The notes under the pieces: generated by a model
Database searches by the model: none
What the model saw: only the letters and a program-made list of their open reading frames with translations
Told to the model about the DNA's origin: nothing
In this document: piece after piece, positions 24,470 to 38,924 of the stretch
Position numbering within the stretch: the stretch's first letter is position 1
Layout of the letters: each line of letters starts with the position of its first letter
Assembly: GCA_016165875.1 (NCBI GenBank)
Contig: JABBOT010000022.1
Location: forward strand, 5,849,724-5,913,723
Reading direction: 5' to 3'
Origin: Acanthopleura granulata
Lineage: Eukaryota > Mollusca > Polyplacophora > Chitonida > Chitonidae
Length of the DNA: 64,000 bases
Translations under genes and position numbers: made by a program

Positions 24470-27400
24470 GCTGGAGCCCGGCTTGTAAAGTTGGAGGGAA
24501 AACCAGAGCGCGGACCGAACAGAGGGCATAAAAAGTCACGTTTCACTGGCGGGCTGTGTTAGTAGACGATAGAGTGGACTGAATTTTCTACACAATAACA
24601 CAACAACGACCATTGTTTAATCAAACAGATCTATCAATATACAGAGCTCGTTATATGGCTAGCATTGAGGTAACCGCTTCTGAAGCCAAAGCACTTCAAG
24701 GGGACGATTACACATGGTTGCCTGCTAGACCAAAACGGCTTTCTCCTCTCAGTAATGGAAGGAAAACTCAAACTGGAGCTCTGTTCTCGAATATGGGGCT
24801 TACCAAGTGTCTCCTGGGTAAATACTATCACGTAAGAAAACAAGCAGTGAGTAACCGAAGTGCATGTCCGTAGTGAACAACGAGCGTATGGCTACAGCTC
24901 CCAATGGTAAATACATAGGAAGCACAGGCATACAACGCTATAAACAGAATCGTTTTTTGTATGATGGATTATTCCTGGAAGACGCTATTCTAATAATGCG
25001 CTATGTTACTTTATGTCCTACGTTTGCACAAATATGACTGGGTGTGTGGGAAATGCAGTTATTGAACCATACTGAGAAATCTTTATCGTTCCCTTATATG
25101 CCCACATTAAAACCAAAGTGAGTGAATATCAAGGGTATACTTCATACGACACGTAAATATGAACATTCATAGCCCATGATATTGTCCTCTAGAATAACTT
25201 AACTTTCAAGGGGGACAGCTCTCCCATCCATATGCTGCATACAAATTACATGACGGTCTAGGGGAGATAACTGCGCCATGTAGCCTGCATTATAAACAGT
25301 ATATCAGCTGAGATAAAATCGATGACACCATTTGAACAGATAGAATGGTGAGAGAAATTGATATACCACAGCCCAAACAATTTATTCACTTGAAAAAGGG
25401 TGTCCAGTTGTCAGGTTCGACAAACGAGATAAAAATTGGTCATTCTGGTACATGTAAACCATTTCCATGAAGTCACTTATGACAAAGAGTACCGAGATCT
25501 GGCAAGTAGAGGTCAGTTCGCACACTACGCCCCTCTGAGATGTCCTGCCGGGTGTCTGCTTCACGGCAATTCTGGACCACGTTAATCTATTCACATAACA
25601 GAATCAATTTAAGTACAGGAAAAGGCCCATGTCGAAAAATTATAGTTTTATAGCAACCAACCATATCAAACAATGTACCAGATAGAAAAGAGGAAGCGTG
25701 AACTATGTCATATAAAAAAGTCTTTAATCTCAAAACGTCATATGGCAGTATACGTGTCGACCCAGGAAAAGCCTACACATAAATGTAGACCATAATGTAT
25801 GATGACATCCAGACCTTATGCATGTGTCGACACAGGAAAAGCCTACACATAAATATGGACCATAATGTATGATGACATCCAGACCTTATGCTTGTGTCGA
25901 CACAGGAAAAGCCTACACATAAATGTAGACCATAATGTATGATGACATCCAGACCTTATGCATGTGTCGACACAGGAAAAGCCTACACATAAATATAGAC
26001 CATAATGTATGATGACATCCAGACCTTATGCTTGTGTCGACACAAGAAAAGCCTACACATAAATGTAGACCATAATGTATGATGACATCCAGATCTTATG
26101 CTTGGATAATTAAGAGCACTTTATCACTCAGATTATTTACGGGACAGAGGCCAGCTTTATCAGCCGGGACTCTCTAACCTCATGTCTGGAAACTACTCTG
26201 AGTAATCGCCAGCTCACTTCCTAAACATTCTATGTTTGCTAGACATGAAGTTATTACATAATTAATATTTCTCGACGTCTTTAATCCAGTTGTATATCAG
26301 AATGAAATGAAGTAATGGAAGAGGCATTGAAAACCGATGTCAAAAATATTATATTTATTACAACAAGCAATATCAAAGAATGTAGCAGACAAAAGGCACC
26401 AGATATGAAAAATGTCATATAAAAGAAAAGCCTTTGCAGTCTAAAAATTCCTTATCGCAAAATATGCATATATTCAAAGGCGAAAAGCATACACATAAAT
26501 GGAGACAGAGACTTGAGGAAGTATCCATTGTGCTGCAAATAGTAAACTGACGGCTGCTCTGAACAATTCTCCGTCACGTGGCCGTCCGAATAACAGGACT
26601 CACCGAAACCATTACAACGAGACAATCTGAAGCGTTCAGACAGTCGTTGTTCAGTTTTCATGAAATAAAATTAAGTTTTGATACATTGGTGACACATTTT
26701 GTACTGACATTTCTGATATGGTTAAACTGAGCTTCTAGAAAGAAATGGGCTAGAATAACCCCTGAGGAAGCCATATCCATACAACACCAGAGAAGTGAAT
26801 CAACAGTTACATGTCGAAATGAAAGGGACATTGGTCTCCATATCCCAACAGTTGTCAACAATTATTTACATTGCCTGTATCATGCGACAAATTTACCTTT
26901 TTTTTATTTTATAATGTGTTTTTTTTTATTTTATGGCTCAAGTCACGGCGAGAGGTCAAATCAGTACAATGTGTGTTGTGGTCTGTAATAACACGAGATT
27001 CATGCATGGTGACGGGAGAAGGTAGTCAACAGAGCTGCATTCTGAAAAGCCTACTGAGTCTATCTTTTTAGCATTTTTGTAAGACGATTCCTTACAGCAA
27101 CAAAACTGACAGAAAAAATAATGAGTATATAAACCATAAGAAATGCCCGTTCTGTAAATGTAAACGAGCCTCCAGAGTGACTCTCACAGCTTGGCAATGG
27201 TAAAAGAAACAGTTGCATTTCTTCTTTAAATGGTTTCTTTGACAAGAGCTGGGAACAAAATACAGGAACAGAAAGACGCAGAACCACAGATAAACACACT
27301 GATGCAATGGAAGGGGGAAGCCTGGGGTTGGGTGGATGAACTGAGTACTGCTGTCTATATATAGTAAACTTTTCGTAAAACTGAGTTGTTTTACATGTGA

Positions 27401-30400
27401 AAAAAAAAATTCTAAAATTTTAAAAGATGGAAAAGAAATGAATTCTGGTAAAAACCTGAACATTTACAAAAATAGTCAGGTGAATATGAACGCAGGATCA
27501 CATATGGTTCAAAGCATACGCAATATAAAAACATTTCAACAAGAAAACCCCACAATTTAAAAAAAGAAACTGAAGCAGTTAATTTAAGATTCCCCTATTA
27601 GGCTTCTGGGTTCTTATAACCAGGAAATGCATGACTTCAATAAATCGGGTTTCTCAATAAATCTGTATCATACCTGAAAGTACTCATGGTAAATACATAA
27701 GAAGGAAATGCAAATACACGTACTTGACAAACGGTGTCTTTCCTCCTACATGTGTTGATTTTTCAACTCTGCTGCTCTCTCAGTCTCACGGAGAAGTTTT
27801 TTCTGCCAGCCACTTCGGCTTTAATTACCTCATGAAGGGGTTGCTATTTGCTAAAAATGTAAAACAAATTTGGTTCTCACGCTCTGTGCCACAAAGATAT
27901 TGATAACAAAAGGAAAGGAAACAGAAAAATCAGACAATACCAACCATATTTATCATTGAACATTTTATTTCAGGCGAGGAGGTTCGAAAAATGCTAATAT
28001 TTACTTTACTATATAGATTTAATTGAATTTAATGTGGCTTAGTTACCGGAGTTTTTTCAGCCTATAGAAATTGATTCACTGAGGAAATTTGTGTCAATAC
28101 ACACATGTAAGCATCTGATTACCTCTGATAATACTCCATGAAACTGGCTTACCTGACAACGCACGGCTAATATATATCATGCAGAAGACGCTTTATCATG
28201 TATCAGCCAGAAATGGGTTGAAAATAAATCATCTATGTCAAGTTGGCTGGTGAAGGTTTTCTGCCAGAGCTCTCTGTTTCTTCCTGGGTTAGTCAGCGCT
28301 GGAAGACAAAATGAGAGCTCTACATCTATGCTGAAAGTTAGCTGATCTTTGGACAGTTTAGCTGACAAACAGAGAATAAAACAGGCTCCATGACGGGAAG
28401 GAAAGGCAACAGATGCTTGTCCACATACTGTATAAGGCCGTGGGATGATAATTTATTGTCCACAAGTAAAAAGCTTTCTTTTTGTTAAGTTCACCCGATC
28501 TATGGGAATGCTATCAGTGCATGTTGGACACAAAACTCTATCAATAGCTAAAATGCCCACGTCAAAAAAGACAGCATTCAAAATATAAATTTCAACGTAA
28601 GCGTTAAGTATATTATGGAGTTATGTTCTGGCAGCAGGAATGAAAAAGGGAGATTTATTCAGATTAATGCCTCGAACCCATTTCTATATTAGTGTCTACT
28701 TGACGTTGGTTGTGTGGGTATGTTTGTAACCTAATTGCAATGACTAAAATTGTAAACCCCTTTGCAGAATGAAAACATAATAGCTCACAATAGCAGAGGC
28801 TTTCATCCCACTGTATGCGCCAATGTACTAAACACTGTGAAGAAATACATTTGGGGAACTCACCAACAAAGTTCTGATTCCTGGAGTGAATTCTTGGCAA
28901 GAGGATCTGATGTGTTCAACTTGAAAACATGAAGTTACAGAAACACTACATGAGCGTGCAATGTTACAGAGGCACCTGCATTTTCCATCTTTTGCCGCAA
29001 GTCATCGCATAGTTTTTGTCTTACGTGGTCCGACCCAGAGGCTCTAGTTTCCCTGTACCGTAATGTAGTAATCTTAAAACGCTAAAAAAATGGCATCTAC
29101 AGGCTATGACTACAAGCAGATAACAGACTGCATTTCATTTTAGAATGTATGGCTGATTAATCTAGACTTTTACACCTTCTCAAAATATAAATTGTGATTT
29201 CTGTTTTCGTTGCTGCGTCGTTTTATCATTCTAAACACATGTACAATATATTCTCAAGTGACTGTCATCTGGCTTTGTATATACGAGGTGAACTGTGTAT
29301 AAACGTCTTCAAATTGTATATACTTCAAATGACCTAAACTTCCGCCAAAACTTGTTTTCTCATTTCTAGAGAGAAATGAATGTCATACAATGTTACTTTT
29401 TCCCAGTGGTATATGGTCCTACAGTACAAAACAAACCTCAAAACTCAATAATTATAAATCTGCATCAGCAAAATACCCAACCCATGGATGGATGAAGCTT
29501 TAGGTTATTTACGGTAGCTGCCTGCTTTGTCTTACGCATGATGATGGGTGAGTATTCCTTCCTTTTCCTGTGACAACAGCAGGCAACTTGTCCGTGTATA
29601 TTTCTGGCATTTTTTCCCCAAGAGATAGAGTATTAATCGCCTAAACAATGTGCATGAGTTAACAATACTAAACAAGCTCATGTTTGTTTGTTGTATATTT
29701 TAAGACACAGCAAAACGTAATTTCAAGATAAGATCACCTCTAGCTCAGAATACCATGAGTACATGTATGACGTATAAATGGGCACAGACATTTCTGTTGT
29801 GTGTTGTTGTCATTTCTGGCTTCAGAAGAGAACAGATTGATAAAAAAATCATGTAGTCCTGTCAATTCATAAAAGAAACGGTCATCACGTTTGAAACAGT
29901 CATTGCTAAAGAAATCATGTTCTCTCTGTTCATCCATATGATTTAACAAATATGAATTTTGTCTAAACTTCCACAATGAACAGAAGTACCAACATGATGT
30001 CACAGTGACACCTTACACTGTTACAGCAGAACTTAGATAACTCACAGGATTTTTGTTGGCTTCTAGATAAAATTTAAACAGATACAAAACCTGGTAAGCC
30101 AGTCTTCTGTCTGGTGATGTCATTGTTAACTATCGATACCTCAGAACTCAAGCGGTAACACTAACAGCTGTTTGTGACGTAATTTATTTATAGCGTCATT
30201 TCCCGAACACGTGACTAGTCCCGCCACGAGTAATCAAGACATTGACATCATTTAGTCGTCTGCTCAGAGGCTCGTTATTCAACAACGTTCTAACCGTTCC
30301 AGATACACCATAAAATAAATTATTGCTCCCCCCCTCCAAAATAAAAAACCATAAAAAATTCCTTTTTTCAGTTGCATAGAGTGGGTTAACAGAACCTTTC

Positions 30401-30648
30401 AAAAATTAATACACAAATTTACATCTGTAAGCTATAACTTGTTTATGTGCAGTGTCCCTTATTCTACACTTATACCGATTAACGTCACACGGACATAGAC
30501 TGAAACATGTTGTCAACTTATTATGAAATATTTGTATGTGTGTGCATATTCGGAATTTACCATAGTAGTATTAATTTACATCAGATAAAACCTAAAACCT
30601 TAATCATCGAAGTGCCAGGTTATCGAGTGCCTTTCGGGAGAAATGGTT
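24470..30648. other. Histone array spacer 2
   Basis: Same block as spacer 1, about 6.2 kb. It differs mainly by the five-copy 70-bp array at 25754-26103 and the ~150 bp after it. The divergent small frame near H2B (24613-24873) is open here. No recognisable gene. Confidence 0.6.
25754..26103 (+). repeat. Five-copy 70-bp tandem array in spacer 2
   Basis: Exactly five 70-bp units start at 25754, 25824, 25894, 25964 and 26034. Each opens with the palindrome-containing GTGTCGACAC and includes CATAATGTATGATGACATCC. Units differ by one to four bases, and the odd and even units share variants (ATGTAGAC versus ATATGGAC or ATATAGAC). Confidence 0.92.
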
Positions 30649-30664
30649 GGCCCTGAAAAGGGCC
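30649..30664 (-). terminator. Histone 3' stem-loop of H2A unit 3
   Basis: GGCCCTTTTCAGGGCC on the minus strand, 30 nt past the stop codon. Confidence 0.92.
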
Positions 30665-30693
30665 TTTGGATTGAGTCAGGTGGAAACAGCGAC

Positions 30694-31074
30694 TCACTGG
30701 GGTGATTTCTTGGACTTCTTGGGCAGAAGAACAGACTGAATGTTTGGCAGAACACCTCCTTTAGCAATGGCCACACCGGACAGCAGTCTGTTCAGCTCCT
30801 CATCATTACGGACGGCTAGCAGCAGGTGACGAGGGATGATGGTCCTCCTCTTGTTATCTCGGGCAGCGTTTCCAGCCAACTCCAACACCTCAGCGGTCAA
30901 GTATTCCATCACAGCGGCCAGGTAAACCGGAGCCCCGGCACCGATACGGTTAGAGTAGTTGCCTCTCCTCAGAAACCGGTGAATACGGCCCACAGGAAAC
31001 TGCAGACCAGCCCTTGATGAGCGGGTCTGGCTCTTGCCACTCTTCGCCTTTCCTCCTTTGCCACGTCCAGACAT
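30694..31074 (-). CDS. Histone H2A, divergent form (unit 3)
   Basis: 126 codons, ending KKSPQ; otherwise the same protein as unit 1. The leader in-frame Met reads METK rather than MEIK, which supports MSGRGKGG as the true start. Promoter and stem-loop are present. Confidence 0.96.
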   Translation of the reverse strand: MSGRGKGGKAKSGKSQTRSSRAGLQFPVGRIHRFLRRGNYSNRIGAGAPVYLAAVMEYLTAEVLELAGNAARDNKRRTIIPRHLLLAVRNDEELNRLLSGVAIAKGGVLPNIQSVLLPKKSKKSPQ

Positions 31075-31148
31075 CTTGGTCTCCACAGTAAATTTATCGA
31101 TCCTCGTTGAGTGTGAGTACGAATGACAACTTACGCCTCTGTGTGAGC

Positions 31149-31155
31149 TTTTATA
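31149..31155 (-). promoter_or_regulatory. TATA box of H2A unit 3
   Basis: TATAAAA on the minus strand about 75 bp before the start codon; the inverted CCAAT box is also conserved. Confidence 0.83.
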
Positions 31156-31943
31156 CCCTCTGGTGGGATTCTGCTATTTTTAGATGCATTTTCCCGCCAA
31201 GTAGTTTGACCAACCGGCGGAGCGTAAAATTGTTCGGTTAGCCAATGAGGCACCGTCAAAATGTTTTCTATTCGATTCGCTCATTACAGTCATTTTTTTT
31301 TCTCGATGCTGATTTTAGTGCATGTGTGTACCTATTGATTACTTAAGATGGAAAGCAAAACAAAACAAACGGAAGGACAAAACTCCACAATTATTCCCAC
31401 CTACAGTAACTTTTTAGCGTCCTTGATGCTTCATCACGCTGTCGGTAAATCCTGGCCTGCATATTAAACGTTTTACAAAAAAAAGGGTGAAAATATATTG
31501 CAGATCAGATGCCAGTATATAGGACTGAAATATGTATTAGGAATAGTATTTTTCAAGAAAGTAATTTGTTTTATATTTTATTTATTATATTTGTTTCATG
31601 CTGTACTCAATAATAATTTCAGTTTTACTTTTACGTTTACAGTTAATTCTCTTTGAATTATAGAGTTCAGGTTTTAAGTCCATGAGTTTGGGCAAATATA
31701 TACACGTCCTTACTCTCTGCCTCCCAAAATGCATATTTTGCTGATCCCATATATGTCACAAACGTTCACAATGAACCGTCAACTTGTGACCTAGTGGCAT
31801 TGCTGTATAACATCCCGCTGCTTATAGACGTTCTGACTTTCTCAGTGTGTATATAACTTGACCAGAAATGACAGCTAACTAAATTAATGATCCATTGCTG
31901 AAGAAAATTACTTTAAAGGTGAAAATTCAACCCATACGCGTAA

Positions 31944-32204
31944 CGGTGGAGCGTTTGTTGTAGTGAGCCAGACGAGAGGCCTCGGCGGCGATACGCTCGA
32001 AGATGTCGTTGACAAAGCTGTTCATGATGGACATGGCCTTGGACGAGATGCCGGTGTCAGGGTGGGCCTGTTTCATGACTTTGTAAATGTAAATGCCGTA
32101 GCTTTCCTTCCTCCTCCTTCGCTTCTTCTTGTCCCCGGACTTTGGGGCAGCCTTTTTGATAGCTTTCTTGCTCCCTTGGAGCCCGTTGGTGTCTTGGGCG
32201 CCAT
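31944..32204 (-). pseudogene. Truncated H2B pseudogene (unit 3)
   Basis: Start codon at 32204 and TATA at 32271-32277. A single-base deletion at about codon 13-14 (CTTTCTTG against CTTTCTTTG in the intact genes, plus-strand view) shifts the frame. As in units 2 and 4 the 3' third and the stem-loop are lost, with the breakpoint at the same codon region (KRST). The flanking sequence beyond the break differs from units 2 and 4 by the ~280-bp segment. The long basic run deleted in unit 2 is still present here, so the small lesions are independent of the shared truncation. Confidence 0.92.
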
Positions 32205-32277
32205 AGCGATACAGATGTTACTCGGTCAGAGTTAACGCTCCAGAGTGAAATGCCACTCAGGCGGTCGGCCTTTTATA

Positions 32278-35200
32278 GCTGGAGCCCGGCTTGTAAAGTT
32301 GGAGGGAAAAACCAGAGCGCGGACCGAACAGAGAGCATGAAAAGTCACGTTTCACTGGCGGGCTGTGTTAATAGACGATAGAGTGGACTGAATTTTCTAC
32401 ACAATAACACAACAACGACCATTGTTTAATCAAACAGATCTATCAATATACAGTGGTCGTTATATGGCTAGCATTGAGGTAACCGCTTCTGAAGCCAAAG
32501 CACTTCAAGGGGACGATTACACATGGCCTGCCTGCTAGACCAAAACTTCTTTCTCCTCTCAGTAATGGAAGGAAAACTCAAACTGGAGCCCTGTTCCCGA
32601 ATATGGGGCTTACCAAGTATCTCCTGGGTAAATACTATCACGTAAGAAAACAAGCAGTGAGTAACCAAAGTGCATGTCCGTAGTGAACAACGAGCGTATG
32701 GCTACAGCTCCCTACGGTGAAGACATACGAAGCACAGACATACAACGCTATAAACAGAATCGTTTTTTGTAATATGGATTATTCCTGGAAGACGCTATTC
32801 TAATAATGCGCTATGTTACTTTATGTCCTACGTTTGCACAAATATGACTGGGTGTGTGGGAGATGCAGTTATTGAACCATACTGAGAAATCTTTATCGTT
32901 CCCTTATATGCCCACATTAAAACCAAAGTGAGTGAATATCAAGGGTATACTTCATACGACACGTAAATATGAACATTCACAGCCCATGATATTGTCCTCT
33001 AGAATAACTTAACTTTCAAGGGGGACAGCTCTCCCATCCATATGCTGCATACAAATTACATGACGGTCTAGGGGAGATAACTGCGCCATGTAGCCTGCAT
33101 TATAAACAGTATATCAGCTGATAAAATCGATGACACCATTTGAACAGATAGAATAGTGAGAGAAATTGATATACCACAGCCCAAACAATTTATTCACTTG
33201 AAAAAGTGAAAAATGTGTCCAGTTGTCAGGTTCGACAAACGAGATAAAAATTGGTCATTCTGGTACATGTAAACCATTTCCATGAAGTCACTTATGACAA
33301 AGAGTACCGAGATCTGGCAAGTAGAGGTCAGTTCGCACACTACGCCCCTCTGAGATGTCCTGCCGGGTGTCTCCTTCCCGGCAATTCTGGACCACGTTAA
33401 TCTAGTCACATAACAGAATCAATTTAAGTACAGGAAAAGGCCCATGTCCAAAAATTATAGTTTTATAGCAACCAACCATATCAAACAATGTACCACATAG
33501 AAAAGAGGAAGCGTGAACTATGTCATATAAAAAAGTCTTTAATCTCAAAACGTCATATGGCAGTATACGTGTCGACCCAGAAAAAGCCTACATATAAATG
33601 TAGACCAGAATGTATGATGACATGCAGACCTTATGCATGTGTCGCCACAGGAAAAGCCTACACATAAATGTAGACCATAATGTATGATGACATCCAGACC
33701 TTATGCTTGTGTCGACACAGGAAAAGCCTACACATAAATATAGACCATAATGTATGATGACATGCAGACCTTATGCTTGTGTCGACACAAGAAAAGCCTA
33801 CACATAAATGTAGACCATAATGTATGATGACATGCAGACCTTATGCATGTGTCGAGACAAGAAAAGCCTACACATAAATGTAGACCATAATGTATGATGA
33901 CATCCAGATCTTATGCTTGGATAATTAAGAGCACTTTATCTCTCAGATTATTTACGGGACAGAGGCTAGCTTTATCAGCCGGGACTCTCTAACCTCATGT
34001 CTGGAAACTACTCTGAGTAATCGCGAGCTCACTTCCTAAACATTCTATGTTTGCTAGACATGAAGTTATTACATAATTAATATTTCTCGACGTCTTTAAT
34101 CCAGTTATCTATCAGAATGAAATTAAGCAAGGGAAGAGGCATTCAAAACCGATGTCAAAAAGATTATATTTATTACAACAAGCAATATCAAAGAATGTAG
34201 CAGACAAAAGGCACCAGATATGAAGAACCAGAGACTTGAGGAAGTATCCATTGTGCTGCAAATAGTAAACTGACGGCTGCTCTGAACAATTCTCCGTCAC
34301 GTGGCTCTCCGAATAACAGGACTCACCGAAACCATTACAACGAGACAATCTGAAGCGTTCAGACAGTCGTTGTTCAGTTTTCATGAAATAAAATTAAGTT
34401 TTGATACATTGGTGACACATTTTGCACTGACATTTCTGATATGTTTAAAGTGAGCTTCTAGACAGAAATGGGCTAGAATAACCCCTGAGGAAGCCATATC
34501 CATACAACACCAGAAAAGTGAATAAACAGTTACATGTCGAAATGAAAGGGACATTGGTCTCCATATCCCAACAGTTGTCAACAGTTATTTACATTGCCTG
34601 TATCATGCGACAAATTTACCTTTTTTTTTATTTTATAATGTGTTTTTTTTTTTTTTTTATGGCTCAAGTCACGGCGAGAGGTCCAATCAGAACAATGTGT
34701 ATTGTGGTCTGTAATAACACGAGATTCATGCATGGTGACGGGAGAAGGTAGTCAACAGAGCTGCATTCTGAAAAGCCTACTGAGTCTATCTTTTTGGCAT
34801 TTTTGTAAGACGATTCCTTACAGCAACAAAACTGACAAAAAAATTAATGAGTATATAAACCATAAGAAATGCCCGTTCTGTAAATGTAAACGAGCCTCAA
34901 GAGTGACTCTCACAGCTTGGCAATGGTAAAAGAAACACTTGCATTTGTTCTTTAAATGGTTTCTTTGACAAGAGCTGGGAACAAAATACAGGAACAGAAA
35001 GACGCAGAACCACAGATAAACACACTGATGCAATGGAAGGGGGGAGCCTGGGTGTGGGTGGATGAACTGATTACTGCTGTCTATATATAGTAAACTTTTT
35101 GTAAAACTGAGTTGTTTTACATGTGAAAAAAAAATTCTAAAATTTTAAAAGATGGAAAAGAAATGAATTCTGGTAAAAACCTGAACATTTACAAAAATAG

Positions 35201-38200
35201 TCAGGTGAATATGAACGCAGGATCACATATGGTTCAAAGCATACGCAATATAAAAACATTTCAACAAGAAAACCCCACAATTTAAAAAAAGAAACTGAAG
35301 CAGTTAACTTAAGATTCCCCTATTAGGCTGCTGGGTTCTTATAACCAGGAAATGCATGACTTCAATAAATCGGGTTTCTAAATAAATCTGTATCATACCT
35401 GAAAGTACTCATGGTAAATAAATAAGAAGGAAATGCAAATACACGTACTTGACAAACGGTGTCTTTCCTCCTCCATGTGATGATTTTTCAACTCTGCTGC
35501 TCTCTCATTCTCAAGGAGAAGTTTTTTCTGCCAGCCACTTCGGCTTTAATTACCTCATGAAGGGGTTGCTATTTGCTAAAAATGAAAAACAAATATCGTT
35601 TTCACGCTCTGTGCCACAAAGATATTGATAACAAAAGGAAAGGAAACAGAAAAATCAGAGAATACCAACCATATTTATCATTGAACATTTTATTTCAGGC
35701 GAGGAGGTTCGAAAAATGCTAATATTTACTTTACTATATAGATTTAATTGAATTTAATGTGGCTTAGTTACCGGAGTTTTTTCAGCCTATAGAAATTGAT
35801 TCACTGAGGAAATTTGTGTCAATACACACATGTAAGCCTCTGATTACCTCTGATAATACTCCATGAAACTGGCTTACCTGAGAACGCACAGCTGATATAT
35901 ATCATGCAGAAGACTCTTTATCATGTATCAGCCAGAAATGGGTTGAAAATAAATCATCTATGTCAAGTTGGCTGGTGAAGGTTTTCTGCCAGAGCTCTCT
36001 GTTTCTTCCTGGGTTAGTCAGCGCTGGAAGACAAAATGAGAGCTCTACATCTATGCTGAAAGTTAGCTGATCTTTGGACAGTTTAGCTGACAAACAGAGA
36101 ATAAAACAGGCTGCATGACGGGAAGGAAAGGCAACAGATGCTTGTCCACATACTGTATAAGGCCGTGGGCTGATAATTTATTGTCCAGAAGTAAAACCCT
36201 TTCTTTTTGTTAAGTTCACCGGATCTATGGGAATGCTATCAGTGCATGTTGGACACAAAACTCTATCAATAGCTAAAATGCCCACGTCAAAAAAGACAGC
36301 ATTCAAAATATAAATTTCAACGTAAACGTTAAGTATATTATGGAGTTATGTTCTGGCAGCAGGAATGAAAAAGGGAGATTTATTCAGATTAATGCCTCGA
36401 ACCCATTTCTATATTAGTGTCTACTTGACGTTGGTTGTGTGGGTATGTTTGTAACCTAATTGGAATGACTAAAATTGTAAACCCCTTTGGAGAATGAAAA
36501 CATAATAGCTCACAATAGCAGAGGCTTTCATCCCACTGTATGCGCCAATGTACTAAACACTGTGAAGAAATACATTTGGGGAACTCACCAACAAAGTTCT
36601 GATTCCTGGAGTGAATTCTTGGCAAGAGGATCTGATGCGTTCAACATGAAAAGATGAAGATACAGAAACACTACATGAGAGTGCAATGTTACAGAGGCAC
36701 CTGCATTTTCCATCTTTTGCCTCATGTCATCGCATAGTTTTTGTCTTTCATGGTACGACCCAGAGGCTCTATTTTCCCTCTACCGTAATGTAGTAATCTT
36801 AAAACGCTCAAAAAATGGCATCTACAGGCTATGACTACAAGCAGATAACAGACTGCATTTCATTTTAGAATGTATGGCTGATTAATCTAGACTTTTACAC
36901 CTTCTCAAAATATAAATTGTGATTTCTGCTTTCGTTGCTGCGTCGTTTTATCATTCTAAACACATGTACAATATATTCTCAAGTGACTGTCATCTGGCCT
37001 TGTATATACGAGGTGAACTGTGTATAAACGTCTTCAAATTGTATATATTTCAAATGACCTAAACTTCCGCCAAAACTTGTTTTCTCATTTCTAGAGAGAA
37101 ATGAATGTCATACAATGTTACTTTTGCTGCTCAAAGAGCATATTTTTCCAGTGGTATATGGTCCTACGGTACAAAACAAACCTCAAAACTCAATAATTAT
37201 AAATCTGCATCAGCAAAATACCCAACCCATGGATGGATGAAGCTTTAGGTTATTTACGGTAGCTGCCTGCTTTGTCTTACGCATGATGATGGGTGAGTAT
37301 TCCTTCCTTTTCCTGTGACAACAGCAGGCAACTTGTCCGTGTATATTTCTGGCATTTTTTCCCCAAAAGATAGAGTATTAACCGCCTAAACAATGTGCAT
37401 GAGTTAACAATACTAAACAAGTTCATGTTTGTGTGTTGTATATTTTAAGACACAGCAAAACCTAATTTCAAGATAAGATCACCTCTAGCTCAGAATACCA
37501 TGAGTGCATGTTTGACGTATAAATGGGCACAGACATTTCTGTTGTGTGTTGTTGTCATTTCTGGCTTCAGAAGAGAACAGATTGATAAAAAAATCGATGT
37601 AGTCCTGTCAGTTCATAACTGAAACGGTCATCACTTTTGAAACAGTCATCGCTAAAGAAATCATGTTCTCTCTGTTCATCCATATGATTTAACAAATATG
37701 AGTTTTGTCTAAACTTCCACAATGAACAGAAGTACCAACATGATGTCACAGTGACACCTTACACTGTTACAGCAGTACTTAGATAACTCACAGGATTTTT
37801 GTTGCCTTCTAGATACATTTTAAACACATACAAAACCTGATAAAAAAGACTTCTGTCTATAAAAGAAACACCAAACCTTTGTGGTAGTAATGTCCAAAGA
37901 TGATAGCGATATGGCCTGTTTTAGGCTATGGTTATTCACCTGGTGATGTCATTGTTAACTATCGATACCTCAGAACTCAAGCGGTAACACTAACAGCTGT
38001 TTGTGACGTAATTTATTTATAGCGTCATTTCCCGAACACGTGACCAGTCCCGCCACGAGTAATCAAGACATTGGCATTATTTAGTCGTCTGCTCAGTCTT
38101 CTTTTCAGTTGTGTAGAGTGGGTTAACAGAACCTTTCAAAAATTGATACACAAATTTACATCTGTAAGCTATAACTTGTTTATGTGCAGTGTCCTTTATT

Positions 38201-38417
38201 CTACACTTATACCGATTAACGTCACACGGACATACACTGAAACATGTTGTCAACTTATTACTGCCCCATTCCCATTCTATCCTACAAAATTATGAAATAT
38301 TTGTATGTGTGCGCATATTCGGAATTTACCATAGTAGTATTAATTTACATCAGATAAAACCTAAAACCTTAATCATCGAAGTGCCAGGTTATCGAGTGCC
38401 TTTCGGGAGAAATGGTT
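32278..38417. other. Histone array spacer 3
   Basis: Same block as spacers 1 and 2. It contains the second 70-bp array. The small divergent frame next to H2B is broken by indels here. Near its right end (about 37855-37945) it carries ~90 bp also found in spacer 5 but missing from spacers 1 and 2, showing exchange among units. No gene recognised. Confidence 0.6.
33569..33918 (+). repeat. Five-copy 70-bp tandem array in spacer 3
   Basis: Five 70-bp units of the same sequence and phase as the array at 25754, with a partly different set of variants (for example GACATGCAG in several units). Same copy number at the same place in a neighbouring unit implies that the array was amplified before the unit duplicated. 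Confidence 0.92.
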
Positions 38418-38433
38418 GGCCCTGAAAAGGGCC
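38418..38433 (-). terminator. Histone 3' stem-loop of H2A unit 4
   Basis: GGCCCTTTTCAGGGCC on the minus strand, 30 nt past the stop codon. Confidence 0.92.
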
Positions 38434-38462
38434 TTTGGATTGAGTCAGTTAGAAACAACGAC

Positions 38463-38843
38463 TCACTGGAGTGATTTCTTGGACTTCTTGGGCAGAAGAA
38501 CAGACTGAATGTTTGGCAGAACACCTCCTTTAGCAATGGCCACACCGGACAGCAGTCTGTTCAGCTCCTCATCATTACGGACGGCTAGCAGCAGGTGACG
38601 AGGGATGATGGTCCTCCTCTTGTTATCTCGGGCAGCGTTTCCAGCCAACTCCAACACCTCAGCCGTCAAGTATTCCATCACAGCGGCCAGGTAAACCGGA
38701 GCCCCGGCACCGATACGGTTAGAGTAGTTGCCTCTCCTCAGAAACCGGTGAATACGGCCCACAGGAAACTGCAGACCAGCCCTTGATGAGCGAGTCTGGC
38801 TCTTGCCACTCTTCGCCTTTCCTCCTTTGCCACGTCCGGACAT
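38463..38843 (-). CDS. Histone H2A, divergent form (unit 4)
   Basis: 126 codons. The protein is identical to unit 1, including the KKSLQ end. The nucleotide sequence shares some silent variants with unit 6, such as the GAGCGAGTCTGG context. Promoter and stem-loop are intact. Confidence 0.96.
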   Translation of the reverse strand: MSGRGKGGKAKSGKSQTRSSRAGLQFPVGRIHRFLRRGNYSNRIGAGAPVYLAAVMEYLTAEVLELAGNAARDNKRRTIIPRHLLLAVRNDEELNRLLSGVAIAKGGVLPNIQSVLLPKKSKKSLQ

Positions 38844-38917
38844 CTTGATCTCCACAGTAAATTTATCGATCCTCGTTGAATGTGAGTACCAATGACAACT
38901 TACGCCTCCGCGTGAGC

Positions 38918-38924
38918 TTTTATA
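38918..38924 (-). promoter_or_regulatory. TATA box of H2A unit 4
   Basis: TATAAAA on the minus strand about 75 bp before the start codon; inverted CCAAT box upstream. Confidence 0.83.
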
